Shown one piece after another: positions 1 through 7,749 of a stretch of DNA of 57,436 bases (positions within the stretch are counted from its first letter, which is position 1; each line of letters starts with the position of its first letter). The position numbers and the translations under genes were made by a program. Under the pieces are notes generated by a model that saw nothing but the letters and a program-made list of their open reading frames with translations, was not told the origin of the DNA and did no database searches. Source of the stretch: an uncultured Acidobacteriia bacterium (GTDB taxonomy: Bacteria; Acidobacteriota; Terriglobia; Bryobacterales; Bryobacteraceae); NCBI GenBank assembly GCA_903881085.1, contig CAIRSA010000503.1, positions 1 to 57,436 on the forward strand. Reading direction: 5' to 3'.

Positions 1-38
1 CAATGTAAGCGACATTGGATTACCAATCTGCCCTACAG
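1..38. repeat. Family B palindromic repeat, at the 3' end of the histidine kinase gene
   Basis: Begins with CAATGT-n5-ACATTG and continues into GGATTACCAATCTGCCC. The first 20 bases are identical to a copy at 37048, and the GATT-n3-AATCTGCCC part recurs at 41049-41070. It overlaps the last codons of the kinase gene, so it may also fold at the end of that transcript. It is cut by the window edge. Confidence 0.7.
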
Positions 39-1436
39 CGGCAGGCGCACCTGAAACACCGTCCGCCCCGGTTCCGAATCCACACGGATGGAACCCTTCT
101 GCCCGCGCACGATGCGCTGCACAATGTCGAGCCCCAGGCCGGTGCCCTCGCCAACCGCTTTCGTTGTGAAGAACGGATCGAAGATCCGGCTCTTCACTTC
201 CGCCGGAATGCCTGGGCCTGAATCCCCGATCTCGACCAACACCGCGCCTGGCTCCACGCAGGTCTTCACCGTCAGCACTTTCGGCCCGTCGATCGGCGGG
301 CAGGTCATGGCATCGAGAGCATTATCGATGAGGTTGGTCCACACCTGATTGAGCGCGCTGCCGTTGGCGCGAATGCGCGGCATATCAGCGGCGAAATTCC
401 GCACCACCTGCACGCCATGCTTGAGCTTATGCTGAAACATGCGCAGCGTTACGTCGATGCCCTTTGCCAGATCCACCTCCGCAACCGGACTCTGGTCCAT
501 ATAGGAATAGGATTTCACCGCCTGCACAATATCCGAAATGCGCCGCGTGGCCTCTTCCAGTTCACGCGTCAGGCATTGAATCTCATGATCGGCAACCAGG
601 ATTTGCAGCGCCAGCGTGGCAGCCTTCTTCGACGCATGCGCAATCAGAGGCGCCAATTGCTCACCAGTGATCGCCGCATCAACCAGGCCGGCAGCCAGCA
701 CGCCCGGAATTCCCGACACTTCCAGCCAATCCGATAGCTCGGCCTCGCGATCGGCCCTCTCCAGTTCGTCCATGGTTCCAATAGACGAGGAACATTCCGC
801 GATGCCGTTGGCGAGATCGGTCATCACTTGCAGTGCGGCTTCCGAAACGGGTTCCGCACGTACGGCCAACGCATGCTCCCGGCGTTCATTCAACACGGCA
901 CGCAAGCGCGCGGCGGAGCGAACTGCGGCCGACGCCGGATTATTCAGCTCGTGCGCCAGGCCCGCGGAAAGTTTGCCCAGCGCCAGCAGGCGATTTGAGT
1001 TTTCGGCGATGCGTGTGGTTTCGCGCGTGCGGTCTGTCATGCGTTCCACCAGTCGCTGAGCCAGCAGCGGCGCGCGATACACCAACTCGCGCAGGTGCAA
1101 CGCATCCATTGCGGCAAGGCGCGTGAACTGCACGGTCCAAACGCGGCCGAAAGATGTCTTCATGCGCGAAAACGGCAGGACGCCAAGCGGCATACCTGCG
1201 GTGCCAACAATGATGCTGGCCGAAGGATCGTTTTCACGCGCAAGGTGAACCTCGCCTTCCAGAATGATGGAGAATTCGCTGACCGGGTCTCCTTGCTGCA
1301 GGATGATTTGACCGGCGTCGAAACTACGCACCGTCATCAGGCCGGCCATCCATTCGATGGTTTCGTGCGATTCGCCCTCAAGCAACGGGGCGGCGGCAAG
1401 TTCAGCGGCGGTAATGGCCGTTTCCGGATGTGGCAT
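33..1436 (-). CDS. Sensor histidine kinase with N-terminal cyclic-nucleotide-binding-like domain
   Basis: Soluble 467-residue kinase with no membrane segment. Residues about 15-130 resemble a CRP/cNMP-binding beta-roll (GQIILQQGD, then FSIILEGEV). The dimerisation and phosphoacceptor helix follows, with His162 in LSAGLAHELNNP. The C-terminal ATPase domain shows an N box (NLIDNALDAM), a G1 box (DSGPGIP) and a G2 box (GEGTGLGL). The start is backed by GAGGA 8 bases upstream. It begins 9 bases after the stop of the response-regulator/flavoenzyme gene, so the two almost certainly form one transcript and a cognate pair. The beta-roll suggests an intracellular ligand such as a nucleotide, but the ligand cannot be read from sequence. 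Confidence 0.9.
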   Translation of the reverse strand: MPHPETAITAAELAAAPLLEGESHETIEWMAGLMTVRSFDAGQIILQQGDPVSEFSIILEGEVHLARENDPSASIIVGTAGMPLGVLPFSRMKTSFGRVWTVQFTRLAAMDALHLRELVYRAPLLAQRLVERMTDRTRETTRIAENSNRLLALGKLSAGLAHELNNPASAAVRSAARLRAVLNERREHALAVRAEPVSEAALQVMTDLANGIAECSSSIGTMDELERADREAELSDWLEVSGIPGVLAAGLVDAAITGEQLAPLIAHASKKAATLALQILVADHEIQCLTRELEEATRRISDIVQAVKSYSYMDQSPVAEVDLAKGIDVTLRMFQHKLKHGVQVVRNFAADMPRIRANGSALNQVWTNLIDNALDAMTCPPIDGPKVLTVKTCVEPGAVLVEIGDSGPGIPAEVKSRIFDPFFTTKAVGEGTGLGLDIVQRIVRGQKGSIRVDSEPGRTVFQVRLPL

Positions 1437-1445
1437 AGCGTTTCC

Positions 1446-3104
1446 TCAACGATTCCTCATGTATTGGCGTATGAAGTACAGCACAATGGAGCCTTCGCCC
1501 ACGCTGTTGGCCACGCGCCGGATGGCCGTATCGCGCACGTCGCCGACGGCAAATACGCCAGGCATACTGGTCTCGAGCAGATACGGATCGCGATCCAGCT
1601 TCCAGCCCGCCGGCCGTTTACCGCTCTTGACCAGATTCGCGCCTGTTACCAGGAAGCCTTTCTTATCGCGCACCACCACGCCATCCAGCCACTCCGTGTG
1701 AGGTTCAGCGCCGATGAAAATGAACAGCGCCGCGGAAGGCAAAACCTCCGTGGTCTTGGTATCAAAGTGGCGCACTTCGATGGATTCCAGCCGCTCACCA
1801 CCCATCACCGCCGTCACTTCGGCGTTGGGGATGACGGAGATGTTGGGGATGGTTTGGATTCGTTCCACCAGGTAATGCGACATCGATTTTGAAAGCGAAT
1901 CGCCGCGCACAATCATGCGCACCGAGCGGGCGATCTCAGAAAAGTGAACAGCAGCTTGCCCTGCTGAATTGGCGCCACCCACGATGTACACGTCCTCGTC
2001 CTTGCACGAAGACGCTTCTGTGATGGCCGCGCCATAGTAGATGCCCGCGCCTGAGAGCCGGTCCATGCCGGGAACCTCCAGCCGCCGCCATTGCACGCCA
2101 GCCGCGATCACCACGCTGTGCGCGGCCAGTTCTTCGCCGTTGGCGAGCTTTACTACGCGGTACTCGCCCTCTTCGGCCAGGCTGACAGCCTCGGCCGGGG
2201 CCAGCACCTCCGTGCCAAATCGCGTCACCTGTGCCAAGCCGCGCCGGGCCAGATCGGCGCCGCTTAAGCCAGATGGAAATCCCAGATAGTTTTCAATGCG
2301 CGAACTGAGCCCCGCCTGCCCGCCCGCGGCTTCGCGCTCCAGCATCACCGTCTTCAAGCCTTCGGTACTGCAATACAGCGAGCAGGCCAGGCCGGCCGGA
2401 CCTGCGCCGATCACAATGACGTCGTAAAAGCGGCGGCTCGGAGTCGACACCAAGCCCAACTTGGCCGCCACCTCGGCCAGCGTGGGGCGTTCCAGCACCT
2501 GGCTGTCCGGAAAAATAACGGCGGGTAGAAGGGGAGTATGCCCGGCGAAGGCCGCCAATACACGCGGATCTTCGATTCCCTCCGGCTCCATCCAGCGGTA
2601 GGGAATCTGGCTCTTGGCGAGGAAGTCTTTGATCTGATGCGTCTCTGGAGCCCAACGCGTGCCCACAATAAAGACGCCTTCGAAGGTCGCAGGATTCGAG
2701 GCCTGCCAATCCTCCAGTTGATCTGTCAAGACCGGGTAGAGATGCTCCTCGGGTGGCTCCCACGGCTTCATCAGGTAGTGGTTGAGTTTGACTTTGTTGA
2801 TGGCATCGATCGCCGCCGAGGAGTCGGCATAGGCTGTCAATAAAACACGTCGCGCAGCCGGTTGCAGCGGCAACACTTCGCGTAGAAACTCCGTGCCGCT
2901 CATCTGCGGCATGCGCTGGTCCACAAGGAACAGCGCCACAACATCGCCACGAGCGGTGAGTTGGCGAACCAAGCCAATCGCCTTCTGCGGTGAATCAACT
3001 GCCAGCACGCGATAGGCGGGTGTGAACTTCGCTTTGAGGTCGCGCTCTACCGCGCGCAGCACGGAAATATCATCGTCAACAGCAACCAGATATGGTTTCT
3101 TCAT
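1446..3104 (-). CDS. Response regulator fused to a thioredoxin-reductase-like flavoprotein
   Basis: Three parts in 552 residues. A receiver domain (1-125) has acidic residues D10-D12, phosphoacceptor D62 in FLVDQRMPQ and K113 in LMKPW. A glutaredoxin/thioredoxin-like domain (about 140-215) has no CxxC. A two-Rossmann flavoenzyme (from about 227) has the FAD site VIGAGPAGLA, an NADPH-type site IVGGANSAG and a C-terminal FAVGD motif. The CxxC disulfide expected before the NADPH domain of thioredoxin reductase is replaced by GAAITEASSC. It is therefore not an ordinary thioredoxin reductase and is closer to ferredoxin-NADP reductase-like members of the superfamily. This fusion type is annotated in databases, but its output is not well understood. 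It is paired with the downstream histidine kinase. Confidence 0.9.
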   Translation of the reverse strand: MKKPYLVAVDDDISVLRAVERDLKAKFTPAYRVLAVDSPQKAIGLVRQLTARGDVVALFLVDQRMPQMSGTEFLREVLPLQPAARRVLLTAYADSSAAIDAINKVKLNHYLMKPWEPPEEHLYPVLTDQLEDWQASNPATFEGVFIVGTRWAPETHQIKDFLAKSQIPYRWMEPEGIEDPRVLAAFAGHTPLLPAVIFPDSQVLERPTLAEVAAKLGLVSTPSRRFYDVIVIGAGPAGLACSLYCSTEGLKTVMLEREAAGGQAGLSSRIENYLGFPSGLSGADLARRGLAQVTRFGTEVLAPAEAVSLAEEGEYRVVKLANGEELAAHSVVIAAGVQWRRLEVPGMDRLSGAGIYYGAAITEASSCKDEDVYIVGGANSAGQAAVHFSEIARSVRMIVRGDSLSKSMSHYLVERIQTIPNISVIPNAEVTAVMGGERLESIEVRHFDTKTTEVLPSAALFIFIGAEPHTEWLDGVVVRDKKGFLVTGANLVKSGKRPAGWKLDRDPYLLETSMPGVFAVGDVRDTAIRRVANSVGEGSIVLYFIRQYMRNR

Positions 3105-3123
3105 GCAAGCTTGACCCTTGGTG

Positions 3124-3150
3124 AAATGATCTCACGTGTTGAGATGATTT
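3124..3150. promoter_or_regulatory. Inverted repeat upstream of the response-regulator gene, possible operator
   Basis: AAATGATCTCA, 5-base spacer CGTGT, TGAGATGATTT: an 11-bp inverted repeat with one mismatch and a perfect 6-bp core. It lies 20 bases upstream of the response-regulator/flavoenzyme start and 17 bases after the stop of the acyltransferase gene. There is no T-run after it on the minus strand, so a factor-independent terminator is unlikely. An operator or transcript hairpin is the more natural reading, by inference only. Confidence 0.35.
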
Positions 3151-3166
3151 CGGCAAGCCAGCCGGA

Positions 3167-3820
3167 CTAACTTTTATTTCGCTTGAGGTTCTCATAGGCC
3201 TCGGTCCAGGCGGCCTGCATGGGGCGGTTGAAACGGACGTATTCCTGGTGCTGTTCGCGGCGCACTCCCAACAGTTGGGTCTTGAAATTAACCCCGAAAT
3301 ACTGGCGAGGCGCGGCCATGGGTTGGAAGCCAAACAGCCGCTCATAGATCGGGGCGTGTTCGGCGCGCGGGCAGGCTACCAGCCAACCCACTCGATAGAA
3401 TTCAGCCAAGGCCGCCATGTTGCCCAACAGTTTCACCAACAAGTCGCGCCGGGCCAAGCTCCCGAAACACAGGCGGCTCGCCTCGACATACGAATCCTGC
3501 TTCATCGCTTGGAACTTCTGGTTGTCGCCGAACACGTGACCGGCAGGCGAATCCAGCCAACCGCGGTTCTGAGCCACAACGCTGATGCGAACCGTAGCCA
3601 GGGGGCGCTCCCCACCGGCGCGAAGCAGATAGCTGAAGTGATTTGGTTCATGGTCGAAGTGATCGCTAAATTCGCAGCCCGGAATGGGGTCAATAAATCC
3701 CCCTCGCAGATAACACTCGTGACGCATGCGAAACACCATACGCCGCAGTTCGGGGGTATTTGCAAGGGTGCATTCTAAGCCCTTACCCGTGGGGCAAGTT
3801 AGTGGGAGTTCCAGTGTCAT
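3167..3820 (-). CDS. FeeM-like N-acyl amino acid synthase / autoinducer-synthase-type acyltransferase
   Basis: 217 residues. It follows the GNAT/autoinducer-synthase fold as seen in FeeM: RMRHECYLRGGFIDP, an acidic stretch with DHFDHEPNH, ATVRISV, then EASRLCFG followed by RRDLLVKLLGNM, and a C-terminal APIYERLFGF and PRQYFGVN. FeeM enzymes move a fatty acyl chain from acyl carrier protein to an amino acid; the substrate here is unknown. Related enzymes are also found with PEP-CTERM/exosortase systems, and a PEP-CTERM protein lies at 11.4 kb. I chose the ATG at 3820 because AGAGGT sits 8 bases upstream and the family homology begins there. A longer frame to 3979 would overlap the divergent gene. 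Confidence 0.7.
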   Translation of the reverse strand: MTLELPLTCPTGKGLECTLANTPELRRMVFRMRHECYLRGGFIDPIPGCEFSDHFDHEPNHFSYLLRAGGERPLATVRISVVAQNRGWLDSPAGHVFGDNQKFQAMKQDSYVEASRLCFGSLARRDLLVKLLGNMAALAEFYRVGWLVACPRAEHAPIYERLFGFQPMAAPRQYFGVNFKTQLLGVRREQHQEYVRFNRPMQAAWTEAYENLKRNKS

Positions 3821-3913
3821 TTTCGATACCTCTGCAACTGCTAGCGAGTGATGGATAAAACATCCGCCAAAAAACAATCCGCAGGGAAAATGTTTACCCA
3901 ATGACGGGTCCTG
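3821..3913. promoter_or_regulatory. Divergent intergenic region between acyltransferase and LssY-type gene
   Basis: A 93-base A/T-richer stretch between two divergent starts, expected to hold both promoters. On the minus side the ribosome site AGAGGT is visible. I could not pick out convincing -35/-10 pairs on either strand. Confidence 0.4.
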
Positions 3914-6406
3914 ATGTTGTATCATTTCAAAGGCAGTTATTTTCACCCGGAGACCGGCCGCTACTTGATCCATCTCCATTTTTTGTTCGACTTACACCGC
4001 TCGTTGTCCGCGCACATCCGGCGCTTGGCCCCTGCATGTGCGGCGCTGGCAGCGCAACTCCTCTTGCCCCCAGCCGCTGGAGCCGTTACCGTGCCCGCCG
4101 GCGCAATGATTGAGATCCGCTTACAGCAGGAGCTCAACTCCTACTCTTCTTCCAACGGAGCTTCGGTGCAGGCGATTGTGATTGCTCCTGTTTCGGTTCA
4201 TGGCGAGGTCCTGATCCCGCCTGGAAGCCTGATCAAAGGCGTGCTGAAGACAGTGCACCGGGTGGGCTTTGGGCTCATACGGGAAACCGCCACGATTCAC
4301 ATTGAATTTGAGCATCTGCTGCTGCCCGACGGCACCTTGGCTACCATCAAAACGAAAGTCGCCGAGTTGGAGAACGCACGTGAATTCGTGGACAAGCGCG
4401 GCCGCATCCGCGGCATTCGGTCCACGGCTACTCCTGGTTACAGGGCGGCCGGTTTACTGACATCTCTGTCTGCGGTGGATCCCATCGCGCTGGCTTTTTC
4501 CACGGCTGCCTTCGCCTCCATGCTGCGCTTTTCCGAGCCGGAGATCCGGCTTCCGGTCGGCTCGGAGCTGCTTGTGCGACTGGCGGAAGATGTGGAAGTG
4601 CCAACGCAAGCCCATGAACCGACCCCGAAAGTGACGCAGGACGATGGGGAACGAAAAGGCATGATGAGCATGGTGCGCCGCATGCCTTTCCGCACCCGCA
4701 CGCTGATTGAGCATAAAGAGGCCGACTTGACCAATGTCGTGTTCGCGGCGCCGCTGGAAACCATTGAACGTGCTTTTTACGCCGCAGGCTGGGTCGCTTC
4801 GGCAAACGTCTCGGCCGCCACCCGCTACATGACATTACGCGCTCTGGCGGAAAACCAGTCGTACCATGAGGCGCCGATGTCGATGCTGCTGCTCGGCGAA
4901 CTACGGCCGGTATTGACCCTTTCCAAAACACTGAATACATTTTCCAAACGCCACCATATTCGCATTTACGAAGTGGGCGAGATGTGGAACGGGCAGCCGG
5001 TTTACACTGCAGCGGCGACACAGGATATCGGCATCGGGTTTTCAGCCAGGCACCGCAGCTTCATCCATTTGATTGACGATCATATCGACAATGAGCGGGC
5101 CAAGGTGCTGAACGACCTGCTCTACACAGGCTGCGTCACTGGCGCGGAAGCGCTGAACCGTCCGTGGGTACCCATCGGAACTAAGAATGCCACGGGGCAG
5201 AGCTTGGTGACCGACGGCGGTATTGCCATTATCACGCTAAACGACTGCCTGAACCCGCGCCGGGCCGATGAGCACATTGGCGACGTGGCAGGTGCCTTTC
5301 GCCCCAACGTGGGAGTTCGCATCAGCCGCCAGACCCTGCTCACCATGCGCAATGATCTGGTGCGCGGCAACTTTGTTTGGCAGGGCGTTACGTCGATCAT
5401 CGACGCACGGAAGTTTTTCCGCAGCCGCGCAGGTTATGACCGCGAACCCCGCCCTGAGCGCCGTGTGGTAGTGGCAGGCGAAACATATACCGCTGACGAA
5501 GACGGACAATATCCCATTCTGCGATTCCCGTCGTTGCGCGGCCCTGTTGTTGGAGGCGAGCGCGAGGGCTTTCTCGATCCGGGGTCTGCTAGCCGCACCA
5601 CGCGGGTGCGCAGGCCTGATGAATGGTGCGCCCCGAACGTGGAACTTGGCATAGCGTCAGGCGGGCTACTGTTCAGCAACTCCAGCGCCGGGGCAGAGGG
5701 GTTAATTGTATCGGGCACGAATATGCGTACCGGTGGCAGCTATCAATATGCCGTTACCGCAGGTAACAAGATTTCTCCCGGCTGGGTGATTGGTGGCAGT
5801 GTCACCATGAATAGCACGAACTACATTTCGCATGAGTTGAGCTTCCGTTATCAGCGCGGCACGTTCCGGCTTGGCCTTGTTGGGTTGGACAAAATTGGCG
5901 AAGACATCGTTGAGCATGTCGAAGAACAGAGCGTAGGACTGCTTACTCGTGAGTTCTCCTACAACACAGTATTTCATTTCCGTTCCCGCGAAAAACGGTT
6001 CCGGCCATATGTGAGCACCGGCCCGGCAATGCAGTTGACGCACCTGACGGATGCGCCATTTGTAAAGGCGCGCGGACTGTTTCGCTTCGGCTTGAACAAT
6101 GTGGGAATGCTGAAAGCTGCCTACAACTTCGGCAGCGCCCCTCCGCTTGAAGGCGGGGGCATCTTCCAGGGCGGAGGCCAAACAGGCGGCGGCTTCAAGT
6201 ACCGCGTGGCGGACCATTGGATGTTCCGGTTGGACTATAAGAGCACATTCACCAAGCGCCCGGATTTCCTGGCAAAGTCGTTGGTGTCGGCGGCGGATGC
6301 AAGTAACGTCGCAAATGATTTCCAACTTGCACCGATTTCCAATACGTCATCGAAAGGGCGACTCGGCCAACAGCGCCTTACCGTCGGATTTTCATTTACC
6401 TTTTAA
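3914..6406 (+). CDS. Envelope protein with LssY_C domain and C-terminal outer-membrane beta-barrel
   Basis: 830 residues from this ATG. A hydrophobic leader ends near AAGAV (about residue 57). Residues 58-135 (TVPAGAMIEIRLQQEL, VLIPPGSLIKGVL) resemble the TrbI/VirB10-like pore-lining fold. Residues about 275-405 match an LssY C-terminal domain (HHIRIYEVG, HRSFIHLIDDHIDNERAK). From about 573 the chain becomes alternating beta-strands ending in LTVGFSFTF, the terminal Phe expected of an outer-membrane barrel. The start is uncertain: no clear ribosome site precedes 3914, and in-frame TTG codons at 3965 or 4004 would place the signal peptide closer to the N-terminus. LssY function is not firmly known. 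It is transcribed divergently from the FeeM-like gene. Confidence 0.7.
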   Translation: MLYHFKGSYFHPETGRYLIHLHFLFDLHRSLSAHIRRLAPACAALAAQLLLPPAAGAVTVPAGAMIEIRLQQELNSYSSSNGASVQAIVIAPVSVHGEVLIPPGSLIKGVLKTVHRVGFGLIRETATIHIEFEHLLLPDGTLATIKTKVAELENAREFVDKRGRIRGIRSTATPGYRAAGLLTSLSAVDPIALAFSTAAFASMLRFSEPEIRLPVGSELLVRLAEDVEVPTQAHEPTPKVTQDDGERKGMMSMVRRMPFRTRTLIEHKEADLTNVVFAAPLETIERAFYAAGWVASANVSAATRYMTLRALAENQSYHEAPMSMLLLGELRPVLTLSKTLNTFSKRHHIRIYEVGEMWNGQPVYTAAATQDIGIGFSARHRSFIHLIDDHIDNERAKVLNDLLYTGCVTGAEALNRPWVPIGTKNATGQSLVTDGGIAIITLNDCLNPRRADEHIGDVAGAFRPNVGVRISRQTLLTMRNDLVRGNFVWQGVTSIIDARKFFRSRAGYDREPRPERRVVVAGETYTADEDGQYPILRFPSLRGPVVGGEREGFLDPGSASRTTRVRRPDEWCAPNVELGIASGGLLFSNSSAGAEGLIVSGTNMRTGGSYQYAVTAGNKISPGWVIGGSVTMNSTNYISHELSFRYQRGTFRLGLVGLDKIGEDIVEHVEEQSVGLLTREFSYNTVFHFRSREKRFRPYVSTGPAMQLTHLTDAPFVKARGLFRFGLNNVGMLKAAYNFGSAPPLEGGGIFQGGGQTGGGFKYRVADHWMFRLDYKSTFTKRPDFLAKSLVSAADASNVANDFQLAPISNTSSKGRLGQQRLTVGFSFTF

Positions 6407-6484
6407 TGAAAGGGTGGGGCGGCAATTTGCCTGCCCTGACGCAGCCTCCACTTTCACGTGCGACATTTAGGAGCAGTAAAAATG

Positions 6485-6580
6485 CGCTCGCAAGCGAGCT
6501 GGACCGGCGAATCGCCGGTCCTACCCTTGAAAACATTGGCTTGCCGTGGGTAGGACAGGCGATCCGCCTGTCCAAATTCT
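6485..6580. repeat. Family A palindromic repeat, long form
   Basis: Three stacked palindromes: GCTCGC-AA-GCGAGC (6486-6499), GGACCGGCGA-A-TCGCCGGTCC (6501-6521) and GGACAGGCG-n3-CGCCTGTCC (6553-6573). The last two are joined by TACCCTTGAAAACATTGG. The same arrangement occurs at 21509-21570. It lies between two convergent genes, where the hairpins may help end transcription from either side. The 6407-6484 stretch before it holds nothing else that I recognise. Confidence 0.85.
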
Positions 6581-6636
6581 AATTTTTCACACCTTCTAAC
6601 GTGGGCGGTCAGGATGTCTAAGCCTGTTAAACCACT

Positions 6637-7725
6637 CTAGCTGGAAACGGAAACCACGTTCTTAATCCCGCCAACCTTCCCCGACAGTGGCTCCAGCGCG
6701 TTCTCCAACGGAAACCGGTTGCTGATCAGCATCCCCAGCGCTTCCGGCCAGCGTTCGTGGAAGATCCTCAGATCGGCAATCGCCGCCTGGAAACTCTCCT
6801 TAGGCGCATTCACCGTGCCAAGCATCACCTGATTCTTCAGCACCAGATTGCGCATCAGCAGATCGGTATCCACCTCAACCGGAGCCTTGCGGCCAGGGAC
6901 GCCGGTGAACACAAAAATACCGTTTGGCCCCAACGCCTGCAGGAAATCAAACGCCAGCTTCGATGCCCCGATCGCTTCGTAGACTACGTCGAGCGTACCG
7001 CCCAGTTCGTTCACAATATCGGGAATCGACGTGGCGTCGGCGTTAATGAACTTCGCGCCGATCGCTTCGGTCACCTGCTGCCGATGATCGCCCGGTGCCG
7101 TTTTCGAATAGACCCACACCTCGAAACCAGCCACGCGTAACGCCATCGCACCCAACAGCCCAACCGGCCCTGCACCAAGTACAACAGCCTGATGCGTGCC
7201 GCTCCACGGCAGCCGCTGCTGCACTTCGCGCACCTGCGCAATTCCCTTTTCAGCGATGGTTAACGGCTCAGCCAGCACGCCCACGCTGCGCAGATGCGCC
7301 GGCAGCGGATTCATGTAGTGAGCATCATCCACCGTAAATTCGGCCATGAAGCCGTGCTGCTGCTTGATGCCGCGCTCGGTGAATTCGCCGGTGTAGCAGA
7401 AGTCCTGACGGCCGGCCGCGCAGGCGGGGCATGCCGGGTTGCCGCAAGGACGGCGAACCGTGGTGATCACTATATCGCCCACATTCACGTCGGTAACGGC
7501 CGAGCCAACTTCTACCACTTCGCCCAGCGATTCGTGGCCGATGATGAGATAGTCCGAGCCAGGCGGCGGCGTACCGTACTGGAAGGAGACGATCTCTTTA
7601 TCGGTTCCGCAAATTCCGATGTCGATCATCTTCAACTTCGCCTGGTTAGGCGATTCAATCTTTGGTTCCGGATGATCGATCAGCCGGACTTCTTTTTTAT
7701 CGGGGAATACAGCGATGGCTTTCAT
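6637..7725 (-). CDS. Zinc-dependent glucose 1-dehydrogenase-type alcohol dehydrogenase
   Basis: 362-residue medium-chain dehydrogenase. Catalytic zinc motifs: GICGTDKE and GHESLGEVVEVG. Structural zinc cysteines: CGNPACPACAAGRQDFC. The NAD(P)-binding site is VVLGAGPVGLLGAMAL. The C-terminal half resembles the glucose dehydrogenase C-terminal family of Sulfolobus/Haloferax-type glucose 1-dehydrogenases rather than classical alcohol dehydrogenases. It probably oxidises an aldose to its lactone in the cytoplasm. It starts 24 bases after the FAD-linked oxidase stop on the same strand, so the two are likely cotranscribed and may handle sugar and hydroxy-acid oxidation together. Substrate assignment is by family only. 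Confidence 0.8.
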   Translation of the reverse strand: MKAIAVFPDKKEVRLIDHPEPKIESPNQAKLKMIDIGICGTDKEIVSFQYGTPPPGSDYLIIGHESLGEVVEVGSAVTDVNVGDIVITTVRRPCGNPACPACAAGRQDFCYTGEFTERGIKQQHGFMAEFTVDDAHYMNPLPAHLRSVGVLAEPLTIAEKGIAQVREVQQRLPWSGTHQAVVLGAGPVGLLGAMALRVAGFEVWVYSKTAPGDHRQQVTEAIGAKFINADATSIPDIVNELGGTLDVVYEAIGASKLAFDFLQALGPNGIFVFTGVPGRKAPVEVDTDLLMRNLVLKNQVMLGTVNAPKESFQAAIADLRIFHERWPEALGMLISNRFPLENALEPLSGKVGGIKNVVSVSS

Positions 7726-7749
7726 CAGTTATGTGATGATAGCATCCCT

